NCBI GenBank assembly: GCA_040758255.1
Contig: JBFLVX010000032.1
Span: 1-18,426 of the forward strand
Direction of reading: 5' to 3'
DNA: 18,426 bases
Source: JACRPZ01 sp040758255
Lineage (GTDB): Bacteria; Nitrospirota; Thermodesulfovibrionia; UBA6902
The translations under genes were made by a program, and so were the position numbers. Under the pieces are notes generated by a model, which had not been told where the DNA came from, searched no databases, and was given only the letters and a program-made list of their open reading frames with translations. Each line of letters starts with the position of its first letter. The first letter of the stretch is position 1. Shown here one piece after another: positions 5,719-12,320 of the stretch.

Positions 5719-6384
5719 ATGCATAAGCTTCTTATATTGGAGACCCTGATGCCGCTCATAGAAGGAGACGGCGGCATCCTCTCACGAAAGAACATCAGAG
5801 TTTTAACCGCTTCATCCGGAGAAGATATCCTCAACATCCACAGATCCGAGCATGTGCAACTGATCATTACAGAACTGAAAATGCCGGACATGGACGGAGA
5901 CAACCTCTGCTCTCTCATCAGAAGTGATGAGGCTCTGCAGAAGGTCTCATTTGTAATCGTATGCGAATACGATAAATCAGAGATGAGGAGATGCGGGGCT
6001 TGCGGGGCGAATGCTTTTATTACAAAACCTGTTAACGCTGAAGTGCTCTTAAGCAATATCCGAAAGTTCTTGTATGTGCTTGAGAGGAAGGACCTGCGGG
6101 CTCTTTATCAGGGGGATGTGAAGTGCAGGGCAGGAGATAATATCTTCTTTGCAAAAGCCGATAACCTCAGCAGTTCCGGCATTCTGATTCATACGGATCA
6201 GGTTCTTGAAAAAGAGAGTGAGATAAGCTGCTCGTTTTATATAGAAGGACACCCCGTAACTGTAAACGGAAAGGTTGCAAGGATTCAAAAGAAGCCCCCC
6301 GGTACATACTTTTACGGTGTGCAGTTTGTGAAAATCACCATACTTACTCAGGCCAGGATAGACAAGTTCATAGAAAACTATTAA
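5719..6384 (+). CDS. Receiver-PilZ two-domain protein with a non-canonical phosphorylation site
   Basis: A CheY-like receiver domain (about residues 1-118) is followed by a PilZ domain. In the receiver, LIITELKMPDMDG aligns with the usual LIIxDxxMPxMDG, so the phospho-acceptor Asp is Glu (E52). The acidic pair after the first strand reads E-T, and the Thr/Ser switch position reads C, but the conserved Lys (ITKPVN, K103) is present. The PilZ part keeps R123-K-D-L-R127 and N149-L-S151-S-S-G154 at the normal spacing, so c-di-GMP binding looks intact. Glu at the acceptor site often mimics phosphorylation, which suggests a receiver held in one state. A GTG at 5713 is an alternative start. No Shine-Dalgarno sequence is obvious, and coupling to the preceding PilZ gene is likely. 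Confidence 0.85.
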   Translation: MHKLLILETLMPLIEGDGGILSRKNIRVLTASSGEDILNIHRSEHVQLIITELKMPDMDGDNLCSLIRSDEALQKVSFVIVCEYDKSEMRRCGACGANAFITKPVNAEVLLSNIRKFLYVLERKDLRALYQGDVKCRAGDNIFFAKADNLSSSGILIHTDQVLEKESEISCSFYIEGHPVTVNGKVARIQKKPPGTYFYGVQFVKITILTQARIDKFIENY

Positions 6385-6395
6385 GAGATTGCGCG

Positions 6396-7337
6396 TTAGC
6401 CAATCATGAAAGGGCTCTTTAGAAATTCATCTCTTTGAGCTGAACGGACTGTATTCTCCAAGAGCATGGCTATTGTGACAGGACCGACCCCGCCGGGCAC
6501 AGGAGTGATGAATGACGCCTTCTCTTTGACCGTATCATAATCCACATCGCCGACTATCCTGCCGTCCTCAAGAACGTTGATCCCTATATCCACCACCACA
6601 GCGCTCTCTTTAACCATATCGCCTTTTATCAGACCGCTGACGCCGGTTGCGGTGCAGAGGATATCGGCCTGTTTTGTGAAATAGCCCATATCCGGGGTAG
6701 CTTTATGGCAGACCGTAACAGTGGCCTCTTTGGCAAGGAGCATAAGCGCAAGCGGCTTTCCGACCGCGAGGCTCTTGCCGATAACAACAGCGTGTTTGCC
6801 TTTTATATTTATCTTGTGATGTTCGAGGAGCCTTATGACGCCGAACGGGGTGCAGGGAAGATAACTTGAAACAGCCGGTATCTGCCTGCCGTCATAGAGC
6901 CGGTCATAATGGCCTTCCTTGAATATCTGAAATGTTGACTCATCCGCCGCAAGCCTCCCAACCGATATGGAGCCGAGGCCGTCTACATCTTTTTCAGGCA
7001 GTATCTCGTTTACGACCCTTCTGGGATTGACTCTTTTGGGAAGGGGGAAGAGAACCAGCAGGCCGTTAATGCGCGCATCTCTGTTAATTGCCTGAACAAC
7101 ATTGAGTATCTCATTAGTAGAGGCGTCTCCTGAAAGATTATACTGATACGCGGTTATGCCGACCCTTTTGCACGCCTTTAAGGTTGCGAGATAATACTGT
7201 CTGGAGGCAGAAATATCGCCAACTTCCAAAAGAGCAAGGCCGACATCAATGCCGCTGAGTTTTAACTTCTCAACATCAGCCTTGACCTTCTCCTTTATCT
7301 CTTCCGAAAGCCTGCGGCCGTCCATTATCTGCGCCAT
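6396..7337 (-). CDS. folD: FolD-like methylenetetrahydrofolate dehydrogenase/cyclohydrolase, divergent active site
   Basis: The 313-residue protein is FolD-like from end to end: MDGRRLSEEI, the ASRQYYLATLKAC segment, GLLVLFPLP, EKDVDGLGSISVGRL, YLPCTPFGVIRLL, a Rossmann dinucleotide site VVIGKSLAVGKPLALML, ATVTVCHKAT, and the C-terminal PVPGGVGPVTIAMLLENT. FolD interconverts methylene-, methenyl- and formyl-tetrahydrofolate. Two hallmark residues differ. The catalytic Lys of the YVxxKxKA motif is T52, and the Gln of LVQLPLP is L96. In characterised FolD the Lys is essential for cyclohydrolase activity. The protein is also somewhat longer than the usual 285-300 residues, with extra sequence at about 131-158. 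It may be a dehydrogenase only, or a paralogue with another role. GGGGAGG precedes the ATG by nine bases. It converges with the receiver-PilZ gene. Confidence 0.87.
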   Translation of the reverse strand: MAQIMDGRRLSEEIKEKVKADVEKLKLSGIDVGLALLEVGDISASRQYYLATLKACKRVGITAYQYNLSGDASTNEILNVVQAINRDARINGLLVLFPLPKRVNPRRVVNEILPEKDVDGLGSISVGRLAADESTFQIFKEGHYDRLYDGRQIPAVSSYLPCTPFGVIRLLEHHKINIKGKHAVVIGKSLAVGKPLALMLLAKEATVTVCHKATPDMGYFTKQADILCTATGVSGLIKGDMVKESAVVVDIGINVLEDGRIVGDVDYDTVKEKASFITPVPGGVGPVTIAMLLENTVRSAQRDEFLKSPFMIG

Positions 7338-7462
7338 GATCTCTTGCCTCCCCGTTTAAACGACTTTAGCATAAGTATTATATCGCATGTCATATAATAA
7401 TCAAGTGAGAATTAGTTTTATTGTTTTTCCATTAGTTAACCATGTGTAGGCAACAATAAATA

Positions 7463-7491
7463 TTGACATATCACTCTAATTCTCCTAAAAT
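7463..7491 (+). promoter_or_regulatory. Near-consensus sigma70 promoter of the YcxB-like gene
   Basis: TTGACA at 7463-7468 and TAAAAT at 7486-7491 are separated by 17 bases. The predicted start is near 7498, leaving a leader of about 47 bases before the ATG at 7545. Confidence 0.75.
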
Positions 7492-7544
7492 CATCTCAAA
7501 AATACGTACGCGGCATAAAAAAGAATGTTGGACGATAATAGATA

Positions 7545-8069
7545 ATGAAAATAGAATATGAATCATCAATCGAAGATGATGTCGCAGCTCAAATGAAGTT
7601 GCTCGAACTCACAGGACAATTGAGAAAGGAAAAGTATACTGCCTTATTGATTGGTGTCCCACTTTTTGCACTCATCCTGTATTTGATCATTCCTTTACCC
7701 CCAATTGAACGGCTTAGTTTAGTCACACCGTTCGCCTTTCTTCTTGCGTTGCTGCATCTTACTCGATTTAAACAGAAAAGAGAAAAAGGAATAAGAAAAA
7801 GGCTAATAAAATACTTTGGTGTCTACGAGCCAATTACATGCGAATACGAAATGAATGATGAAGGAATAAGATTTCGACGACTTGGAACAACTATTATATT
7901 TTCATGGAATAAAGTTTGCAAAATAGAAGACTCGGTTGAATATCTTTCCTTCATTGTTGAGCCGCCAGGTATTTCTATGATTCCCAAGAGGATCTTTAAG
8001 AGTCTAGGCGAACAAGAGCAATGGAAAAGCTTTGCAGAAAATAAATTGAATAAAACCGTCCAACAATAA
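7545..8069 (+). CDS. YcxB-like membrane protein
   Basis: A 174-residue protein with two TM segments close together (about residues 31-50 and 58-70) between a short cytoplasmic N-terminus and a C-terminal soluble domain. That domain has the YcxB-like pattern: YEMNDEGIRFRRLGTTIIFSWNKVCKIEDSVEYLSFIV, here broken as RFRRLGTT, FSWNKVCKIE and EYLSFIV, followed by SMIPKRIF. In this family the F-x-W and IPKR-F blocks are the conserved marks; the biochemical role is not known. The gene is clearly more AT-rich than its neighbours, has its own near-consensus promoter and stands alone between two genes on the other strand, which suits recent acquisition. No Shine-Dalgarno sequence is obvious. Confidence 0.72.
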   Translation: MKIEYESSIEDDVAAQMKLLELTGQLRKEKYTALLIGVPLFALILYLIIPLPPIERLSLVTPFAFLLALLHLTRFKQKREKGIRKRLIKYFGVYEPITCEYEMNDEGIRFRRLGTTIIFSWNKVCKIEDSVEYLSFIVEPPGISMIPKRIFKSLGEQEQWKSFAENKLNKTVQQ

Positions 8070-8073
8070 AATC

Positions 8074-8129
8074 AAGGCGCAGGTGAATAATCGCAGTTTT
8101 TTTACATAAGCTGGTTGCCACCGCGCCTT
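8074..8129. terminator. Possible bidirectional terminator between convergent genes
   Basis: AAGGCGC (8074-8080) and GGTG (8082-8085) pair with CACC (8119-8122) and GCGCCTT (8123-8129), an 11-bp stem with one bulged A and a loop of 33 bases. It lies between the convergent YcxB-like and acetolactate-synthase-like genes. The downstream sequence is only moderately T-rich (TTATTTTAAGT) and the T run at 8097-8103 is inside the loop, so the function is uncertain. Confidence 0.45.
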
Positions 8130-8155
8130 ATTTTAAGTCGTTCTCATTCACCTCT

Positions 8156-9793
8156 TTAAATTTCGCAAACCATGCTGCCTAACTCTTTTGAAAAGAGTTC
8201 ATAATTAACCGAATAATCAATAGGGCACTCGATGACAACAACTTTATTCAATGCAAAAGCCCTTTTTAGTATGCTTCCTAAATCATCTCCCCTGTTTACT
8301 TTGATGCCCTCTGCTCCGTAACTCTTCGCGTATGCGGCAAAGTCAGGGTTTCCGTAATCAAGAGCAAAATCATGCAGCCCCATAGCCTTCTGCTTCCACT
8401 TTATAAAACCGAATGCATTGTCATTCAAGATCAACACAACGATGGGTATCTTATACCTGATCGCTGTCTCTAATTCCTGAGAGTTCATCATGAAACCGCC
8501 GTCGCCGCATACGGCCAAAACCTTCTTTTCGGGGTTCAGCATCTTTGCCGCTATCCCGGCGGGAAGACCCGCGCCCATAGTTGCCAGTGCATTATCAAGC
8601 AGAAGAGTATTCGGCATGTAAGTCTTGTACAATCTGGCAAACCATAGCTTATAAATGCCGTTGTCCAGAGTTATGATGTCATCTCTTGAGAGCGTATCTC
8701 TGACTGTGTGGACCACCTCCTGCGGCAGAAGCGGATATCTCCTCTCGTAAACTTCATTGATCTTCTTATCTATCAGCTCCCGCGTCTTTTTAAAAGCAAG
8801 GTATTCGGATTTAGCATCTATCTTCTCCGTCATTATTTTCAAAGAGTGAGATATATCCCCGATCAATTCTATATCAGGATCAAAGTATCTGTCTGTTTCA
8901 GCCGGCACAGAATCAATATTCAGAATCTTATTATCGAGATGCTCATTCCATATAAAAGGAGGGTACTCCACAATGCTATAGCCTATGGTGATTATCAGGT
9001 CTGCCCTGTCCATGCCGCAATTCACATAATCGTGTTTGTGGATGCCTGTTGCAAAGAGGCTGAGTTCGGAATCATCGGGAAGAGCGCCTTTGCCCATCTG
9101 AGTATGAACAACATATATGCCCGACTTATTAACAAAGTCAGAGAGCGCCTTTGTAGCAGAGCCTCTGCAAGCCCCTGCCGAGACAATGATCAAAGGATAT
9201 TCAGCCTCCTTTATCAGCTTCATAGCCCTATCAATTGTTTCAGGGTCCGGGAATGACTTACCCATCTCCCCTCTTCTCTGGATCTCAGCATCTGTTTCTG
9301 AGCCTGCAATATCCTCAGGAAGTTCAATATGCACTGCCCCGGGACGCTCGCTCTCGGCAATCTTGAACGCTTCCCTGACAATAGTAGGAACAGAATTCGG
9401 GTCGGCAATAGAGACCGCCCGTTTGGTTATCGGTTTCATCAGGTTCACCACATCTATAAGCTGAAAGAGAGCCTGCCAGTTATCCCTGACAGCCTTCTGT
9501 CCCGAGATCGAGACCATCGGCGCTCCGATAAGCTGGGCATGGGCTATGCCGGTCACAAGATTGGTTGCGCCGGGGCCAAGGGTTGAGAAACACACACCGG
9601 CCTTGCCTGTCAGCCTTCCGTATGTCGCGGCCATAAAGGCCGCAGCCTGCTCGTGCCTTGTGATAATCAGCTTTATACTCTTTGAGGTTCTTAAAGATTC
9701 AAGAAGATCAAGGTTCTCTTCTCCGGGTAGGCCGAAGACATACTCCACTCCTTCCTCTTCCAACTGTTTCACAAATATGTCAGAAGCCTTCAT
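8156..9793 (-). CDS. Acetolactate-synthase-like thiamine diphosphate enzyme
   Basis: The 545-residue protein has the three-domain ThDP decarboxylase layout. The N-terminal pyrimidine domain carries the catalytic Glu (E48 in TRHEQAAAF) after VFGLPGEENLDLL. The middle domain contains the GAPMVSISGQ boundary region, and the C-terminal pyrophosphate domain carries the GDGGF...NDNAFG motif at about 430-460. The length fits acetolactate synthase large subunits of the stand-alone, catabolic kind; these condense two pyruvates, or pyruvate and an aldehyde, with loss of CO2. There is no ilvN or ilvC nearby, so a biosynthetic IlvB role is less likely, and other ThDP lyases cannot be excluded. AGGAG overlaps the transketolase stop codon 11 bases upstream, so the two genes are co-transcribed. 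Pairing with transketolase suggests a role in C2/C3 carbon handling, which is inference. Confidence 0.8.
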   Translation of the reverse strand: MKASDIFVKQLEEEGVEYVFGLPGEENLDLLESLRTSKSIKLIITRHEQAAAFMAATYGRLTGKAGVCFSTLGPGATNLVTGIAHAQLIGAPMVSISGQKAVRDNWQALFQLIDVVNLMKPITKRAVSIADPNSVPTIVREAFKIAESERPGAVHIELPEDIAGSETDAEIQRRGEMGKSFPDPETIDRAMKLIKEAEYPLIIVSAGACRGSATKALSDFVNKSGIYVVHTQMGKGALPDDSELSLFATGIHKHDYVNCGMDRADLIITIGYSIVEYPPFIWNEHLDNKILNIDSVPAETDRYFDPDIELIGDISHSLKIMTEKIDAKSEYLAFKKTRELIDKKINEVYERRYPLLPQEVVHTVRDTLSRDDIITLDNGIYKLWFARLYKTYMPNTLLLDNALATMGAGLPAGIAAKMLNPEKKVLAVCGDGGFMMNSQELETAIRYKIPIVVLILNDNAFGFIKWKQKAMGLHDFALDYGNPDFAAYAKSYGAEGIKVNRGDDLGSILKRAFALNKVVVIECPIDYSVNYELFSKELGSMVCEI

Positions 9794-9804
9794 GCTGATT
9801 TCTC

Positions 9805-11862
9805 CTATTTATATTTTCTTATCTCAGCCTTGGCAGCAGCGACTATCCTCTCAGCAGTAAAGCCGAAATTCTTCTGAAGATCCTTATACGGCGCTGAAGC
9901 CCCAAACCTGTGCATGCCGATAATCTGCCCGCTCCAAACATACCGTTCCCACCCAAGTGTTGATGCCTCTTCAACCGCAATGCGGGCTGTTACAGCGGGA
10001 GGGAGGACGCTGTCGCGGTATTCCTTGCTCTGCTCTTCAAATAGCTCCCATGAAGGTATGCTCACAACACGTCCATTTATCCCTTCTCTCTTAAGCTCTT
10101 CAAAAGCTTCAATACAGAGAGAGACTTCGCTTCCTGTTGATAGAAGCAAAACATCCGGCTGATTATTCTCTGCATCAGCCAGCACATAAGCCCCCTTTGC
10201 CAGCCCTGAAGCAGGAGCGTATTTTGCGCGGTCGAGCGTGGGGATGGTTTGTCTTGATAGCATGAGAGCCGCCGGCCTGTTCCGCAACTGCATGATTACT
10301 CTCCATGCTTCAACAACTTCATTGGCATCTGCGGGGCGAATTGTAATCAGCCCGGGCATTGCTCTTAAGGAAGCGAGATGTTCTATAGGCTGATGTGTGG
10401 GGCCGTCTTCGCCGAGGCTTATCGAATCATGAGTAAATATATAAATAACCGGAAGCTCCATCAGCGAGCCCAAGCGTATCGCAGGCCGCGCGTAATCGCT
10501 GAAGATAAGGAATGTCGCTCCATAAGGCCGGATATTGGATAAAGACAGGCCGTTAAGAATTCCGCCCATTGCGTGTTCTCGTATGCCAAAATGTAAGTTT
10601 CGTCCTCCCGGATTATCCGAGCTGAGATCGCCTGCGCCTTCAAAGTTCAGAAGAGTCTTTGTGGAGGGTGCAAGGTCAGCGGAACTGCCGATAAGCCATG
10701 GGACATTTTTGGCAATAGCATTAAGGACTTTGCCTGAGGATACCCGGGTGGCTGTGCCTTTTGCGTCAGCCGGAAAGACCGGCAGGTCTTTATCCCAGCC
10801 TTCAGGCAGTCTCCTCTCCCGCATCATATATAATTGATCGGCAAGGTCAGGATATTTTCTGCTGTACTCATCAAACTTTTCCGTCCATGTCCTGTAAAGC
10901 TCCGCTCCGCGACTGCCCATGCCTGCCTGAAGATGCCCGCGCACTTCATCGGGAACGAGGAACTTTGCGTCTTCAGGCCAGCCGTAATTCCGCTTGGCCA
11001 ATCTGACTTCATCTTCGCCTAACGGCTCACCGTGCGCTGACGCAGTGTCCTGCTTATTCGGTGCGCCGAATGCGATATGGCTTTTGACAATTATGAGAGT
11101 AGGGCGGTCATCTGTATTTTTGAATGTTCTGAAAGCCTGTGCAAGCAGATCGAGGTCATTCGCATCGCTTATTTTTATCACGTTCCAGTGGTAGCCTTTA
11201 AATCGTGACGCAACATCTTCGCTGAAAGCTAATTCAGTTTTTCCCTCAATAGTTATCTTGTTGCTGTCATATATCCAGCAGAGGTTTGAGAGCTTAAGAT
11301 GACCGGCAATTGATGCGGCTTCGCCTGATACCCCTTCCATCATGTCGCCGTCGCTGCAAAGAGCATAGACATCATAATCAAAAATCTCAAAGCCGGGGCG
11401 GTTGAAGCGCGCCGCCATCCACCTCCCGGCAATCGCCATTCCAACGCTGTTTGCCGCGCCCTGTCCCAATGGTCCTGTGGTTGTTTCAACGCCTGTTGTC
11501 AGCCCATGTTCAGGATGTCCCGGGGTTCTGCTGTGAAGCTGTCGGAAGTTTTTTATATCATCAAGCTCAACTGAGAGTTTATCAAGCATCCTGCCGTTAT
11601 CATCCGCTCTCTTTACATTGCAGAGATGGAGCATGGAATAAAGAAGCATCGAGGCGTGCCCCATCGAGAGCACGAAACGGTCGCGGTTTATCCACAAAGG
11701 CTCTTCCGGGTCGTAACGGAGAAAATACTGCCATAGAGTATATGCAACCGGGGCCATCGCCATAGGCGTGCCCGGATGGCCTGAGTTCGCCTGCTGAACA
11801 GCATCCATAGAGAGGGTGCGGATTGTGTTTATGCAGAGACTGTCAAGCCGGTTCTTTTTCAT
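9805..11862 (-). CDS. tkt: Transketolase
   Basis: Full-length 685-residue transketolase of the non-oxidative pentose phosphate pathway, moving two-carbon units between sugar phosphates with ThDP and a divalent metal. Visible marks are SGHPGTPMAMAP (27-38), GLTTGVETTTGPLGQG (120-134), the ThDP/metal motif CSDGDMMEGVSGEA (169-182) with DSNKITIEG after it, GREH-type FGIREHAMGGILNG in the pyrimidine domain, and HDSISLGEDGPTHQPIE. The ATG overlaps the stop codon of the upstream DUF559 gene (ATGA), and its ribosome binding sequence is poor, so translation should depend on ribosomes leaving that gene. The acetolactate-synthase-like gene follows after 11 bases. Transaldolase lies upstream, beyond the DUF559 gene. 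Confidence 0.96.
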   Translation of the reverse strand: MKKNRLDSLCINTIRTLSMDAVQQANSGHPGTPMAMAPVAYTLWQYFLRYDPEEPLWINRDRFVLSMGHASMLLYSMLHLCNVKRADDNGRMLDKLSVELDDIKNFRQLHSRTPGHPEHGLTTGVETTTGPLGQGAANSVGMAIAGRWMAARFNRPGFEIFDYDVYALCSDGDMMEGVSGEAASIAGHLKLSNLCWIYDSNKITIEGKTELAFSEDVASRFKGYHWNVIKISDANDLDLLAQAFRTFKNTDDRPTLIIVKSHIAFGAPNKQDTASAHGEPLGEDEVRLAKRNYGWPEDAKFLVPDEVRGHLQAGMGSRGAELYRTWTEKFDEYSRKYPDLADQLYMMRERRLPEGWDKDLPVFPADAKGTATRVSSGKVLNAIAKNVPWLIGSSADLAPSTKTLLNFEGAGDLSSDNPGGRNLHFGIREHAMGGILNGLSLSNIRPYGATFLIFSDYARPAIRLGSLMELPVIYIFTHDSISLGEDGPTHQPIEHLASLRAMPGLITIRPADANEVVEAWRVIMQLRNRPAALMLSRQTIPTLDRAKYAPASGLAKGAYVLADAENNQPDVLLLSTGSEVSLCIEAFEELKREGINGRVVSIPSWELFEEQSKEYRDSVLPPAVTARIAVEEASTLGWERYVWSGQIIGMHRFGASAPYKDLQKNFGFTAERIVAAAKAEIRKYK

Positions 11863-12260
11863 TTCAACTGAGTAGTTACTTCCCCTCCCTTGAGGGGAGG
11901 GGACTGAGGGGAGGGTGTTCTATGAAGCCTCTCCCTTATTACTTCAAGAACTCCCTTTGTATTCGTCAAAACCTCATTATCCCAAAAATGCACAACAGTG
12001 TAGCCCTCTTTTTCAAGCCAAGCATCTCTTTGCCTGTCTTTCAGGATTTCTTCCGGCAAAGCATGCTGACCGCCATCCAATTCAATAATCAGCTTTCTTT
12101 CAAGGCAAACAAAGTCGGCGATATACTGTCCGATAGGGTGCTGCCGTCTAAACTTCATACCTTCAAAGCGGCCTGCCCGTAAACGGCTCCATAATAATTG
12201 CTCCACATCCGTTGATCTTTTTCTGAGGCCTTTTGCAAGGTGTGTTAACCCTTTTGCCAT
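11859..12260 (-). CDS. DUF559 endonuclease-like protein (Vsr/PD-(D/E)xK fold), repeat-bounded
   Basis: The product is 133 residues from ATG 12260; a GTG at 12272 inside the palindrome would add four. It matches DUF559, relatives of the very-short-patch repair endonuclease: RKRSTDVEQLLWSRLRAGRF with E20, then FRRQHPIGQYIADFVC (D49), then KLIIELDGGQH (E60, D62), then RDAWLEKEGYTVVHFWDNEVL. These acidic residues form the presumed metal-dependent nuclease site. The last 20 or so residues (PSPQSPPLKGGE and onward) are low-complexity and encoded by the repeat at 11882-11917. The gene interrupts the transaldolase-transketolase pair, is bracketed by two inverted copies of a palindrome and ends in an ATGA overlap with tkt. 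DUF559 genes are widespread and scattered; their real substrate is unknown. Confidence 0.85.
   Translation of the reverse strand: MAKGLTHLAKGLRKRSTDVEQLLWSRLRAGRFEGMKFRRQHPIGQYIADFVCLERKLIIELDGGQHALPEEILKDRQRDAWLEKEGYTVVHFWDNEVLTNTKGVLEVIRERLHRTPSPQSPPLKGGEVTTQLK
11882..11902. repeat. G-rich palindrome, copy A, at the 3' edge of the DUF559 gene
   Basis: CCCCTCCC (11882-11889) and GGGAGGGG (11895-11902) form a perfect 8-bp stem around TTGAG. A further GAGGGGAGGGTG follows to about 11917. The core CCCTTGAGGGG is shared with copy B at 12272-12294 but in the opposite orientation. It is translated as the tail of the DUF559 protein. Confidence 0.8.
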
Positions 12261-12271
12261 TGGTTTAATCA

Positions 12272-12294
12272 CCCTCTCCCCTCAAGGGAGAGGG
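12272..12294. repeat. G-rich palindrome, copy B, at the 5' edge of the DUF559 gene
   Basis: CCCTCTCCC (12272-12280) and GGGAGAGGG (12286-12294) form a perfect 9-bp stem around CTCAA. It lies between the transaldolase stop and the DUF559 start, and on the minus strand it supplies the purine-rich GAGAGGG ribosome-binding-like sequence of the DUF559 gene. It pairs in inverted orientation with copy A at 11882-11902. Confidence 0.8.
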
Positions 12295-12320
12295 ACTTTA
12301 CTTGAGAAAGAACCTTTAAA

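Noticed and set aside
8097..8103. T run as the tail of a terminator for the YcxB-like gene
   Set aside because: No GC-rich stem ends directly before it; it lies inside the loop of the larger inverted repeat, so only the weaker bidirectional hairpin is listed.
8708..9464. Two overlapping plus-strand reading frames opposite the acetolactate-synthase-like gene
   Set aside because: They are shadows of a highly conserved ThDP enzyme gene with no start signals or recognisable motifs.
11882..12294. CRISPR-like or transposon interpretation of the paired palindromes
   Set aside because: There are only two inverted copies, no regular spacers and no transposase or target duplication that I can see. 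They are reported as palindromic repeats only.
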